Source of the DNA: Bacteroidales bacterium SW299
GTDB lineage: Bacteria > Bacteroidota > Bacteroidia > Bacteroidales > Bacteroidaceae
DNA: 64,000 bases
Reading direction: 5' to 3'
Assembly (NCBI GenBank): GCA_019550975.1
Contig: SDWH01000004.1
Span: 1-64,000 of the forward strand
Shown one piece after another: positions 54,971-64,000 of this stretch (position 1 is the stretch's first letter; every line of letters begins with the position of its first letter). The notes beneath the pieces were generated by a model, which ran no database searches, was not told the DNA's origin, and worked only from the letters and a program-made list of their open reading frames with translations. Made by a program: the position numbers and the translations under genes.

Positions 54971-56146
54971 TCAGAAGCCCACCTGCTTCTGCTGTTCGGC
55001 GTTGTAGCGGTCGCCCGTCACCGGAATGGCGGCGACAGCATCTTCCAGCTGCTTCCATTCTTCAGCAGTCAGGGCAAAATCCAGCGTGCGCAAGTTCTCC
55101 TCGAGGTGCGAAAGCTTCGTTGTGCCGGGAATAGGAACAATCCACGGCTCTTTCTGCAAAAGCCAGCCGAGTGCAAGCTGCGCCGCAGTCATGCCCCGTT
55201 CCCGGCCGAAGCGCTGCAGGACATTCACTATACGGTAATTGGCACGCATGGCCTCGGGAGTGAAACGAGGCAGCGTAGTACGGTTGTCGTTGTGCGGATC
55301 GAATTCGGTATACTCATTCAGATCGCCGCCAAGAAAGCCCCGGTTCATCGGACTGTAAGGCACAAAGCCGATCCCTAGCTCACGGCATACGTCCAACACA
55401 CCGTTCTTTTCCACATCACGGTGCATCAGGTGGTACTCGCTCTGGATAGCAGTCAACGGACAGACAGCATGTGCCTTGCGGATAGTTTCAGCACTGACCT
55501 CACACATTCCCCAGTGCAAGACCTTGCCTTCCTTCATCAAATCGGCGATAGTCCCAGCCACGTCCTCCACCGGCGTGTTGCGATCAAAACGGTGTTGGTA
55601 GAACATCGGGATGACATCGGTACGCAAACGTTTCAGCGATTCCTCACAGTAACGGCGGATGGTAGCCGGACGGCTGTCCTGACGTCCGGTAGCCTTGCCG
55701 TCTATGACTTCGTGTCCGAACTTGGTCGTCACGTTTACCTTCCCATGGAATGCGCCGAGAGCCTCACCAGCCAACTCTTCGTTGTTCAACGGACCGTAGA
55801 TAATGGCAGTGTCGAACAGCGTCACGCCCCGGTCCATTGCCTCATGAAGCAGGCGGATACACTGCTTCTTGTCGGGATGACAGCTCCGGTTGTAAGTCAT
55901 GCCCATCACGCCGAAGCCCAACGCTGATACCTCAAACGCCGCCTTTCCCGTGCCCAGCGTGCGGCGAGCGGCAACGGTTGCTGCTTTCGCATCGCCGGCA
56001 GACGTTGCCTTGCTTCCGGAAGCCGCACCAGTGGCTGCCTGTATCTTATCCAAAGCCGGAGAAACGGCCAATGCAGCACTCACGACAGCCGCCGTTTTCA
56101 GAAACCCCCGACGGCTGAAACCTTCTTTGTTGTTCAAATTTCCCAT
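54971..56146 (-). CDS. Aldo/keto reductase with twin-arginine-like signal (first of four)
   Basis: A 391-residue protein: N-terminal SRRGFLKTAAVVSAALAV (R12-R13) and an Ala-rich spacer, then a full AKR barrel. The catalytic set is visible: D and Y in FDTAIIYGP, K in TKFGHEV, H in FYQHRFD. The coenzyme loop is IPGTTKLSHLEENLR. AKRs reduce carbonyls with NADPH; an exported AKR would need folded cofactor export, which fits a Tat-type signal. Closest in style to the AKRs at 60526 and 63237. Confidence 0.9.
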   Translation of the reverse strand: MGNLNNKEGFSRRGFLKTAAVVSAALAVSPALDKIQAATGAASGSKATSAGDAKAATVAARRTLGTGKAAFEVSALGFGVMGMTYNRSCHPDKKQCIRLLHEAMDRGVTLFDTAIIYGPLNNEELAGEALGAFHGKVNVTTKFGHEVIDGKATGRQDSRPATIRRYCEESLKRLRTDVIPMFYQHRFDRNTPVEDVAGTIADLMKEGKVLHWGMCEVSAETIRKAHAVCPLTAIQSEYHLMHRDVEKNGVLDVCRELGIGFVPYSPMNRGFLGGDLNEYTEFDPHNDNRTTLPRFTPEAMRANYRIVNVLQRFGRERGMTAAQLALGWLLQKEPWIVPIPGTTKLSHLEENLRTLDFALTAEEWKQLEDAVAAIPVTGDRYNAEQQKQVGF

Positions 56147-56167
56147 GTCTTTACTTTGATTAAAAGT

Positions 56168-56926
56168 TCAATGAATTGAAAAAGCCCCGTCCACCAGCAA
56201 TGCATGGCCGTCAACAAAACTTGCTTGCGGACTGCACAGCCACAGCACAGCGTCGGCAATTTCCTCCGGCCTTCCCAGCCGCCCGGCAGGAATGTCACGC
56301 ACCAGTTCCTTTTCCAGCGCAGGATTACGCCGCATCAGGTCTTCTGCCATCGGCGTGCGGATAACACCCGGACACACGGCATTGATACGGATGCCCTTTG
56401 CAGCATAGTCAATGGCTGCCGTGCGGGTCAGTCCGATGACTGCGTGCTTGCAGGCGATATAGGCAGCCTGCCCGGGGAAACCTGTCACGCCGCCCTGCGA
56501 CGAAGTATTTACTATCGCCCCGCCACCCTGCTTCAGCATTTGCAGGATTTCGTAACGCATACAGTTCCACACACCTTTCAAGTCGACAGCTACCGTACGG
56601 TCAAACTCATCGTCTGTAATCTCCGCCATCGGACGTTGCGGTGTCTGGATGCCGGCATTGTTCAAGGCCGCATCCAATCGTCCGTAGGCAGAAACAATCC
56701 AGTCTATCATTTTCCTTACTTCCTGCGTGTCCGACACGTCACAGCGGTAAGCCACAGCCTTGCAGCCTTCTGCCGCCAGTTTTGTAGCCTGTTCCACAGG
56801 TTCCTTGATGTCAGCCAATACAGTAATATAGCCCGCTTTGGCAAACGCTTCGGCGCAGGCAAGGCCGATACCCATTGCGGAGCCGGTAACGAGAGCTACC
56901 TTTCCGCTTGCTGATGTTGTTTCCAT
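56168..56926 (-). CDS. SDR-family oxidoreductase
   Basis: A 252-residue classical short-chain dehydrogenase: TGSAMGIG nucleotide site near 16, NNAG (91-94 region), catalytic S in VNTSSQGG, Y-x-x-x-K in YIACKHAVIG, and PGVIRTPMAE. NAD(P)-dependent oxidation or reduction of an alcohol/ketone; substrate not known. ATG 56926 gives a normal short N-terminus; another ATG lies six codons upstream. Gap to the AKR gene is 21 bases, so co-transcribed. Confidence 0.92.
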   Translation of the reverse strand: METTSASGKVALVTGSAMGIGLACAEAFAKAGYITVLADIKEPVEQATKLAAEGCKAVAYRCDVSDTQEVRKMIDWIVSAYGRLDAALNNAGIQTPQRPMAEITDDEFDRTVAVDLKGVWNCMRYEILQMLKQGGGAIVNTSSQGGVTGFPGQAAYIACKHAVIGLTRTAAIDYAAKGIRINAVCPGVIRTPMAEDLMRRNPALEKELVRDIPAGRLGRPEEIADAVLWLCSPQASFVDGHALLVDGAFSIH

Positions 56927-57098
56927 ATCCAATTGATTTATCATATTTTATGTTCTGAAGCAAAGGTAGCGAGTTTGGGAAATACAGGCTTTGCCCATCG
57001 GTTCAAAATATTTTGTTCTGAAGATCAAAGCGCAAAAGAAAGCAGCAGATCCGGTTAAAACAGCTTCCGGTCCTGCCGTCATTTTCAGACGGTCTGAC

Positions 57099-58250
57099 CT
57101 ACTTGATCTTCAGTCCCGGAATCAAGGGCTTTGTGTCAACCAGTTCCAGATTCTTTACCATCTCCTGCGTGCCCTGTTTATACTTCAGGAAATGCGGCAT
57201 CTTCAGGTGGCTCTCGTAAGCGGCGCGGTTGGCATAGATCTCAAGAATGGTGATTTTGTCGGGCGCATCCTTCTCGGCTGTGGCATAAAGGGTGAGCACG
57301 CCCGGTTCCAGCCGCATGGAAGCTTCTATTTCCTCCTTCAGATACGCATTGTATTCGTCCAGCCGGCCTGCATCGACAGTTATTTTCGATAGGCGTACCA
57401 AGTTGTCCTGGGGCGAATCCGCCGGTTTGGCTGCTTCCTGGCTGATGATACGCAGTGCCTTGATTGCCGCAGGAAAGCCGATATACGGAAGACATTGGAT
57501 GACCGCAGCCGTCATTTCTTCGGGCGTGTTGCCCGCATTGATGTTGCCGTGAAAGTGCGACTGCAACTGGCTTTCCGCCTCAAGTGTGGTCAGAATGCAA
57601 TAGCCGAGCAGCTCCTTTGCCTTCAGGCTGAGTGCTCCGCGAGTATATATTTCGCCAAAGAAACAGTCGGTCAGGAAACGTGATACATCTTCGCCCATTC
57701 CGCCGGGCACGCCTTCCATCACGGCGGAGATCCCTCCGCGATACAGTTTGTCCTGAATTGCTTTGCCTTTCTCGTGTCTGTTTTCTTCGGTAACGGTTGT
57801 CCGGTTATCCAGAGGAAGGCTGATGCCTCGTTCCCTGAACACCTCGTTCACCGTTCCGACAGCGTTGAGCATCCTCGGAAAGCCGATGAAAGGAGCTGTC
57901 AGATACATCGCCTCACGTAGCTCCACGGGTGTGACACCCACATTCAAGGCGGCTCCTGCATGAGCCTTCAGTTGCGGAAGCGTCTGCATGGTGGCAAGAG
58001 TGACGCAGGTTATCATTTCACGCTGCTTCATGCTCAGACTGCGCGTAGCAAACACTTCGCCAAATATGAATTTCTGGAGAATGTCCATCATCTCCGGATC
58101 CGTACCCTGTCCGGTCAGAGCCTCGCCTCCGAAAAGGGTGCGATAGTTTTCCTTGCACATTTCTATCCGATCCGTCTTGCTGCCGGTTTGCGCCGCTGCC
58201 GGCAACAATCCTGCCAGCAGAAAGGCTGTAAGAACAATCTGTTTTCTCAT
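57099..58250 (-). CDS. Secreted fusion: two carboxymuconolactone-decarboxylase-like domains and an ABM monooxygenase-like domain
   Basis: A 383-residue protein with a Sec signal (KQIVLTAFLLAGLLPAAAQ). Two CMD/AhpD-like helical domains follow (ITCVTLATMQTLPQLKAHAG near 85; YCILTTLEAESQLQSHFHGN near 220); the second keeps a Cys and nearby His, but neither has a clear CxxC, so peroxidase activity is unlikely. The last 100 residues are an antibiotic-biosynthesis-monooxygenase-like ferredoxin fold (LVRLSKITVDAGRLDEY then KITILEIYANRAAYESH). The triple fusion suggests conversion of a small cyclic or aromatic compound in the periplasm. Start at ATG 58250, since the longer frame begins with TTG. Confidence 0.85.
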   Translation of the reverse strand: MRKQIVLTAFLLAGLLPAAAQTGSKTDRIEMCKENYRTLFGGEALTGQGTDPEMMDILQKFIFGEVFATRSLSMKQREMITCVTLATMQTLPQLKAHAGAALNVGVTPVELREAMYLTAPFIGFPRMLNAVGTVNEVFRERGISLPLDNRTTVTEENRHEKGKAIQDKLYRGGISAVMEGVPGGMGEDVSRFLTDCFFGEIYTRGALSLKAKELLGYCILTTLEAESQLQSHFHGNINAGNTPEEMTAAVIQCLPYIGFPAAIKALRIISQEAAKPADSPQDNLVRLSKITVDAGRLDEYNAYLKEEIEASMRLEPGVLTLYATAEKDAPDKITILEIYANRAAYESHLKMPHFLKYKQGTQEMVKNLELVDTKPLIPGLKIK

Positions 58251-58265
58251 ATCGCGCAATATCTG

Positions 58266-58913
58266 TTATAAACTTTTCCCCAATTGATAAGCCTGCTCTC
58301 CATAGCGCGTGTTGCGTATGGAACCTGCCGTCCAGACACCCGAAGCAACTACCTCGCCCACGCTCTCCCAGCCAAGATAATCCATCAGCGTGCGGTAATG
58401 CAGAAGTATAGGCTCCGCTTCCTTTTTCGCGGTATCAGCGTACGTCATCAGGTAAGCGGCCTTCTTGTAATGGCCTTTGATTTGTCCGTTGATGGCATAG
58501 AAGCGGTCGATTACCCGTTTCATCTGTGCCGAGATACCGAAATAATACATCGGAGTGGCAAAGACCACCATGTCGGCCGCAAGGAGATGCGGACGCAGCT
58601 CGTTGAAGTCATCCTTTATCACACACGGGCCGTCCATGCCGCAACGGTTGCATGCGCGGCAAGGTTCCACCTGTTTGAAGGCACAGTCGAAACGGTAAAT
58701 TTCATGCCCTTTCTCCTGCGCCCCTTTGATAAACTGTTCCGCAAGATAAGCGGAATTTCCGTTCCGGCGGGGACTGCCGGTCAATACTGTTATTTTCATT
58801 GTGCTATTGTTTTTAGTGTTCAAACTTCCAACGGCTTTCACGATGCCGCTTCCCAAGACAACGCTCCCTGCAGCCGCAAGCAGGGATTTGCGAAAAAAGT
58901 CCCTGCGCTCCAT
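58266..58913 (-). CDS. Flavodoxin-fold FMN reductase with signal-like N-terminus
   Basis: A 215-residue protein: RRDFFRKSLLAAAGSVVLG twin-arginine-like leader, then an NADPH-dependent FMN reductase/iron-sulfur flavoprotein domain (ITVLTGSPRRNGNSAYLAE, cysteines CRACNRCGMDGPC, PMYYFGISAQMKRVIDRF). The CxxCxxC cluster resembles metal-binding sites of iron-sulfur flavoproteins. ATG 58913 overlaps the stop of the broken flavin reductase (TGATG). Confidence 0.88.
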   Translation of the reverse strand: MERRDFFRKSLLAAAGSVVLGSGIVKAVGSLNTKNNSTMKITVLTGSPRRNGNSAYLAEQFIKGAQEKGHEIYRFDCAFKQVEPCRACNRCGMDGPCVIKDDFNELRPHLLAADMVVFATPMYYFGISAQMKRVIDRFYAINGQIKGHYKKAAYLMTYADTAKKEAEPILLHYRTLMDYLGWESVGEVVASGVWTAGSIRNTRYGEQAYQLGKSL

Positions 58914-59473
58914 CACTTGCGCTGTTTAAGTGCTTTTCCAAGCGACGTGCATGGCGCGATTTCCTCCCCTGTCCGCAGGTAAGTATAGCCGGGCATCTCA
59001 AAGAGAACGGGTTTCAGCCTGCTGTAGTCCGGTTTTCCCTTATCATTGAGGACGCTCTCCTCAGCATAGGTATTCGCGATCTTGCAGATGAAGTTGTCGA
59101 ACGTATCGGTTTCTTAATTGTCGACCACCTCACATTCCATCACCAGCGGACTTTCATCAATGACCGGAGCTCCGGCTTCGCCCGGATGCCAGGCAAACAC
59201 TTCTGATTTGTCTACCTTTGCCCCACTGACACATCCCACATAGTCGGCACGCTCCAGCATGGCTTAGTCTACCATATTGACAGAAACTTTGCCTGTAGCC
59301 TTCACTCCCTGATTGGTGTAATGAGCCTTGTGCATGCTCAACATGATGCGGTCGTGCCCGATAATGCCCACATGGGCAACGAGCAGCCAGTTTACTTTTC
59401 CGTTTACTTCCGTACCCACCACTGCTGCGGGTGTGGGATACAATGCCAGCATATGGCCGATATTCTTTTTCAT
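58913..59473 (-). pseudogene. Broken flavin reductase-like gene (two in-frame stops)
   Basis: A single frame of 187 codons reads as a flavoredoxin-type flavin reductase (MLALYPTPAAVVGTEVNGK, later ADYVGCVSGAKVDKSEVF, ESPLVMECEVVDN, ETDTFDNFICKI, PDYSRLKPVLFEMPGYTYL). It is cut by TAA codons at 59266-59264 (after SVNMVD) and 59116-59114 (after EVVDN), both at places where related proteins would carry a sense codon such as GAA or TAT. The remainder of the frame is intact, so the decay is recent. Upstream piece is only 69 residues. It overlaps the next gene's start, so loss of translation may also reduce that gene. Confidence 0.85.
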
Positions 59474-59486
59474 ATTGTTTTCTGGT

Positions 59487-60518
59487 TTAAAAGTTGTTTT
59501 CCTGTTTTATGCCGAACAGCCGGGATGCATTGCCCCACAGAAACAGGTCCGCATACCAGGCAAGCTCTCCGTCGGCTGCGAGCGTTTCTTTCAGTCTATT
59601 CAGGTTGTTCCGCAACACACTCTCCGGCAGATACGGATAATCAGACCCATAAAGGATATGTTCCGGCGAGGTGACGGCAAGCAAGGCACGGATGACTTCT
59701 GCCGTGGGATTGCCAGCCAGGTCATAATAAAGCCGCGACAAGTTACCCTCCCAGTCAATGGGCTGCATTGATCCGTTGGCTGTCATCGCCGGAAGAATGG
59801 ATTTCATGCGCGGGATGGCAAGCGGAAGGAACGAGCCGCAATGCGGCACGACTACTTTCAGACTCGGATAGCGCACGAGGACGTTCCTCGCCAGCATATT
59901 CACTACAGCCCGTGTGGTTTCTGCCGGATATTCATACATAGCGAGCGGCGTGGTTCGCACGATACCCTCATGACAAGGCGAAGGACGGTGCGGATGGATG
60001 ATAACCACGGCATAACGTTCGTTCAGCACTTCCATCAGCGGGTCAAGTGCTTCATCACCCAAATACTGTCCGCGGCTGTTGGTGGCCAGCTTGATGCCGT
60101 CAGCCCCCAACGTGTCAAGAGCGTACACAGCTTCACTGACAGCCGCATCCACATCTGGCAAAGGCAGGGAGGCGCAGAACCTGAAACGTCCGGGATGCCC
60201 GGCCTTCACCTTCGCCGAAACTTCATTAATCCAGCGGATGCAGGCGGCACTTTCCTCCACGTTGCCGTAATAGGGCTGCGGAGCGGGCATAGTCAGTACG
60301 GCACAGCCTATGCCCGCGCTGTCCATAAAAGCAGCATGACGTTCCGTATCCCACCCGGGCAGCGGAAAGGTTTCTTCCAGTTCCGCACCGTGCCGCCGCA
60401 GCATTTCCTTATATTCAGGCAGGATGATATGCGCATGCACATCTACCGGCTTCTGCGCATAAAGCATGACGCCCGGCACCAAAGCGGCTATACAGGCTAT
60501 GATTCGCTTCATTTCCAT
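59487..60518 (-). CDS. Secreted amidohydrolase (amidohydrolase-2/decarboxylase type)
   Basis: A 343-residue TIM-barrel metal hydrolase with Sec signal (IIACIAALVPGVMLYAQ). Metal ligands are visible in VDVHAHIILPEY (HxH), VPHCGSFLPLA and YGSDYPYL (D). Members of this group (ACMSD-like) decarboxylate or hydrolyse ring compounds. A secreted form is less common. It lies seven bases downstream of an AKR gene and 13 upstream of the broken flavin reductase, in the same transcription direction. Confidence 0.87.
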   Translation of the reverse strand: MEMKRIIACIAALVPGVMLYAQKPVDVHAHIILPEYKEMLRRHGAELEETFPLPGWDTERHAAFMDSAGIGCAVLTMPAPQPYYGNVEESAACIRWINEVSAKVKAGHPGRFRFCASLPLPDVDAAVSEAVYALDTLGADGIKLATNSRGQYLGDEALDPLMEVLNERYAVVIIHPHRPSPCHEGIVRTTPLAMYEYPAETTRAVVNMLARNVLVRYPSLKVVVPHCGSFLPLAIPRMKSILPAMTANGSMQPIDWEGNLSRLYYDLAGNPTAEVIRALLAVTSPEHILYGSDYPYLPESVLRNNLNRLKETLAADGELAWYADLFLWGNASRLFGIKQENNF

Positions 60519-60525
60519 AATCCTG

Positions 60526-61539
<1,014 letters not shown>

Positions 61540-61689
61540 TTATCATTTTTAAGTTATTTCTGACTACAAAATTAGGGTGATAAGGCGGAAAAGAAGATAA
61601 CGCATTTACTGACAAAACAAACCTATTTACGGAATATGCGGGCATCCGTACAAATGTCCCGGATTCATCAGAAAGACAGACGGAGCTTC

Positions 61690-61795
61690 ACGCTGAAAAG
61701 TCTGTCTTCAAGCTGAATATATGTATCTCCAGACTGAAGACATATATCTCCAGGCTGAAGATTTGCATCTCTAGACTGGAGATACAGATTGCTCC
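61690..61795. repeat. Tandem 21-bp repeat with palindromic units (copy B)
   Basis: About five degenerate 21-bp units, homologous to copy A at 16240-16325 in the same orientation (both end in TTTGCATCTCTAG then CTGGAGATACAGATT). Fills most of the gap between the AKR gene and the cyclophilin-like gene. No gene there is convincing, although the repeat keeps some frames open. Confidence 0.75.
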
Positions 61796-61895
61796 GCGGA
61801 AAGCTGCATTTCACTGCAAAACGCCCAGACGATTTTCCCGTACAGGCCACTTCCTTTCCGCCCTTATCCGGCCCGCACACCCAGGCATAAACGGC

Positions 61896-62351
61896 CTACC
61901 GGTTCAGCGAAAGCGTCACCGTCACACCGCCGCTTCCCAGTGCCGATTTCAGTTGCGCACCGTCGGCATTGTCTATTTTTCCGATCCGGGTGAAGTTCCA
62001 CGAATTGGTCGAATAATAGATTACCAGGTATTTCCCCTGATAAAGGATAATGTCGCCGGGGCCAGTCGAAATCCGGCGGTCATTGCGCGGAAGATCCGTT
62101 CCCAGCGGACCTACCTTCTCCATGTTGCCGTAGTCTTCCATTTCCACGGTCACATCTCCTTCAGACAGCAGCTTCATCAGAGCGTCTGCCGAAGAATTGT
62201 CTGCCAAAGTAGCGGTGAATGTCTTGCCGACTTTGACTGTCAGTCTGATTGAATTTGTTTTCATGCTTTCATTCTTTTCTTTTGATTGCCCGAATATCGG
62301 CATTGCCGCCAACAGGCAGGCCAACAGCGGAATAAACTTTATTGCTTTCAT
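61896..62351 (-). CDS. Secreted cyclophilin-like fold protein
   Basis: A 151-residue exported protein: signal peptide (AIKFIPLLACLLAAMPIFG) then a cyclophilin-like beta barrel of the bacterial type (IRLTVKVGKTFTATL, EMEDYGNMEKVGPLGTDLP, GDIILYQGKYLVIYYSTNSW). Such proteins are often encoded beside AKR/flavin genes in gut Bacteroidales; isomerase activity has not been shown for most. The start at 62351 gives the signal and avoids overlap with the AKR gene, 13 bases upstream. Confidence 0.85.
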   Translation of the reverse strand: MKAIKFIPLLACLLAAMPIFGQSKEKNESMKTNSIRLTVKVGKTFTATLADNSSADALMKLLSEGDVTVEMEDYGNMEKVGPLGTDLPRNDRRISTGPGDIILYQGKYLVIYYSTNSWNFTRIGKIDNADGAQLKSALGSGGVTVTLSLNR

Positions 62352-62364
62352 ACAACGGATTTTT

Positions 62365-63216
62365 TCAGATGTCATATTTCCGGCCGCACAAGTCTTTCAC
62401 AAAGGCCGGGTCGTCAAAATCGCCCACCACGGGCTTTCCTGTATCGCATGCCGCCACCGTTGCCATGTCTTCGTCCGAGAGCCTGAAACCGATGGAACCG
62501 AAGTTTTCTTCGATGCGCTCCCTGTGTACGGACTTCGGAATAACCGCGATACCCCGCTGCATCAGCCAGCCAAGCTCTATCTGCGCCACAGTCTTCCCAT
62601 ACTTCCGTGCAAGCCGCGAAAGGACTGCATGGCTGAAGAAGCCGTTTCTGCCTTCGGCAAAAGGCGACCACGCTTCAAGAAGAATGCCGTTCACGTCGGC
62701 ATACCGCTTCATCGGCTGCTGCTGGCTGAACAGATGTGTTTCTACCTGATTGACGGCAGGAACAACCTCAAAGTGTGCTGCCAGATCGGCCAGGCGGGGA
62801 ATGCTGAAATTGCATACGCCGACGGCACGTGTGCGCCCTTCCCTGTAAATCCGCTCCATCGCCCGCCACGCTCCGAACACGTCGCCGAACGGCATGTGGA
62901 CAAGATACAGGTCGAGGTAGTCCGTGCCCAACCGGGCAAGCGTGCGGTCGAACGCCCGCAACGTCTGTTCATACCCCATGTCCTGTATCCAGACCTTGGA
63001 CGTGAGGAAGAAATCTCCGCGCGGAACACCGCTTTCTTTCACAGCTCTTCCCACCGCCTCTTCATTCAGATAGACCGATGCCGTGTCGAGCAGACGGTAG
63101 CCCGTGGCTATGGCATCGCTCACGCACCGGCGGCATACCTCGTGATCATCCACCTGATAGACACCGAAGCCCAGCATCGGCATCCTCACTCCGTTATTCA
63201 ATGCTGCATATTCCAT
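62365..63216 (-). CDS. Aldo/keto reductase, 2,5-diketogluconate-reductase-like (third of four)
   Basis: A 283-residue AKR5-type reductase: LLDTASVYLNEEAVGRAV (D, Y), LTSKVW (K), YLVHMPFGD (H), and IPKSVHRERIEENF at the coenzyme phosphate site. The family reduces small ketones/aldehydes with NADPH. It lies 20 bases after the AKR gene at 63237. No signal peptide, unlike several neighbours. Confidence 0.93.
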   Translation of the reverse strand: MEYAALNNGVRMPMLGFGVYQVDDHEVCRRCVSDAIATGYRLLDTASVYLNEEAVGRAVKESGVPRGDFFLTSKVWIQDMGYEQTLRAFDRTLARLGTDYLDLYLVHMPFGDVFGAWRAMERIYREGRTRAVGVCNFSIPRLADLAAHFEVVPAVNQVETHLFSQQQPMKRYADVNGILLEAWSPFAEGRNGFFSHAVLSRLARKYGKTVAQIELGWLMQRGIAVIPKSVHRERIEENFGSIGFRLSDEDMATVAACDTGKPVVGDFDDPAFVKDLCGRKYDI

Positions 63217-63236
63217 ATTTCTTCGCTTTATCGGGA

Positions 63237-64000
<764 letters not shown>

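Overview
The window reads as the chromosome of a Bacteroidales gut bacterium, most likely Phocaeicola (formerly Bacteroides) vulgatus/dorei or a close relative. Promoters follow the Bacteroides pattern (TTTG, about 19-20 bp, TAnnTTTG), Shine-Dalgarno sites are weak, and the gene content fits: glycogen synthase of the GT3 type beside a short alpha-glucan phosphorylase, an eda/kdgK pair with a divergent LacI regulator, LytTR and OmpR two-component systems, a tricorn-type S41 protease, and a Bacteroides-style mobilizable element. The genus is an inference; no rRNA is present.

Layout. 0.3-4.3 kb: a minus-strand defence operon behind one strong promoter, holding an AAA_15 ATPase, a RloB/AbiLii-type protein, a membrane-anchored coiled-coil protein and an AbiH protein. 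It contains a G9 tract in the ATPase gene and an A8 tract that separates the membrane gene from its natural ATG. 4.9-9.5 kb: tRNA-Gly, a NUDIX hydrolase, a degenerate CobB/CbiA-like protein behind formate-THF ligase, and a GNAT. 9.7-16.1 kb: histidine kinase, LytTR regulator, RND adaptor and RND pump. 16.4-17.1 kb: a PepSY-like periplasmic protein.

17.15-31.9 kb: a mobilizable element of about 14.7 kb. It carries a zinc-finger/HTH protein, tyrosine integrase, membrane protein, HTH protein, RepA-like ATPase, DUF6371 primase-like protein, an oriT-like region and a MobV relaxase. It ends with a more AT-rich cargo: a DUF1016 nuclease, a 350-aa protein with a hydrophobic segment, and a 1289-aa CoiA-like nuclease / WG-repeat / S1 fusion. 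The cargo is the best candidate here for an undescribed (probably anti-phage) system. The element may sit inside a small MITE/IS-like sequence, since an 18-bp inverted repeat lies just outside both ends.

32.2-53.6 kb: a metallo-hydrolase-like protein and NAD(P)-binding protein, an OmpR-type two-component system, the glycogen operon, the eda-kdgK operon with divergent LacI and NhaC genes, two identical tRNA-Arg genes, a serine hydrolase, MalY/PatB and MATE genes, a tricorn protease homologue and a flavodoxin lipoprotein. 53.8-64 kb: a long one-way cluster of redox genes (four aldo/keto reductases, an SDR, a CMD-ABM fusion, a flavodoxin, a broken flavin reductase, an amidohydrolase and a cyclophilin-like protein), several with twin-arginine-like or Sec signals. 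It runs off the right edge.
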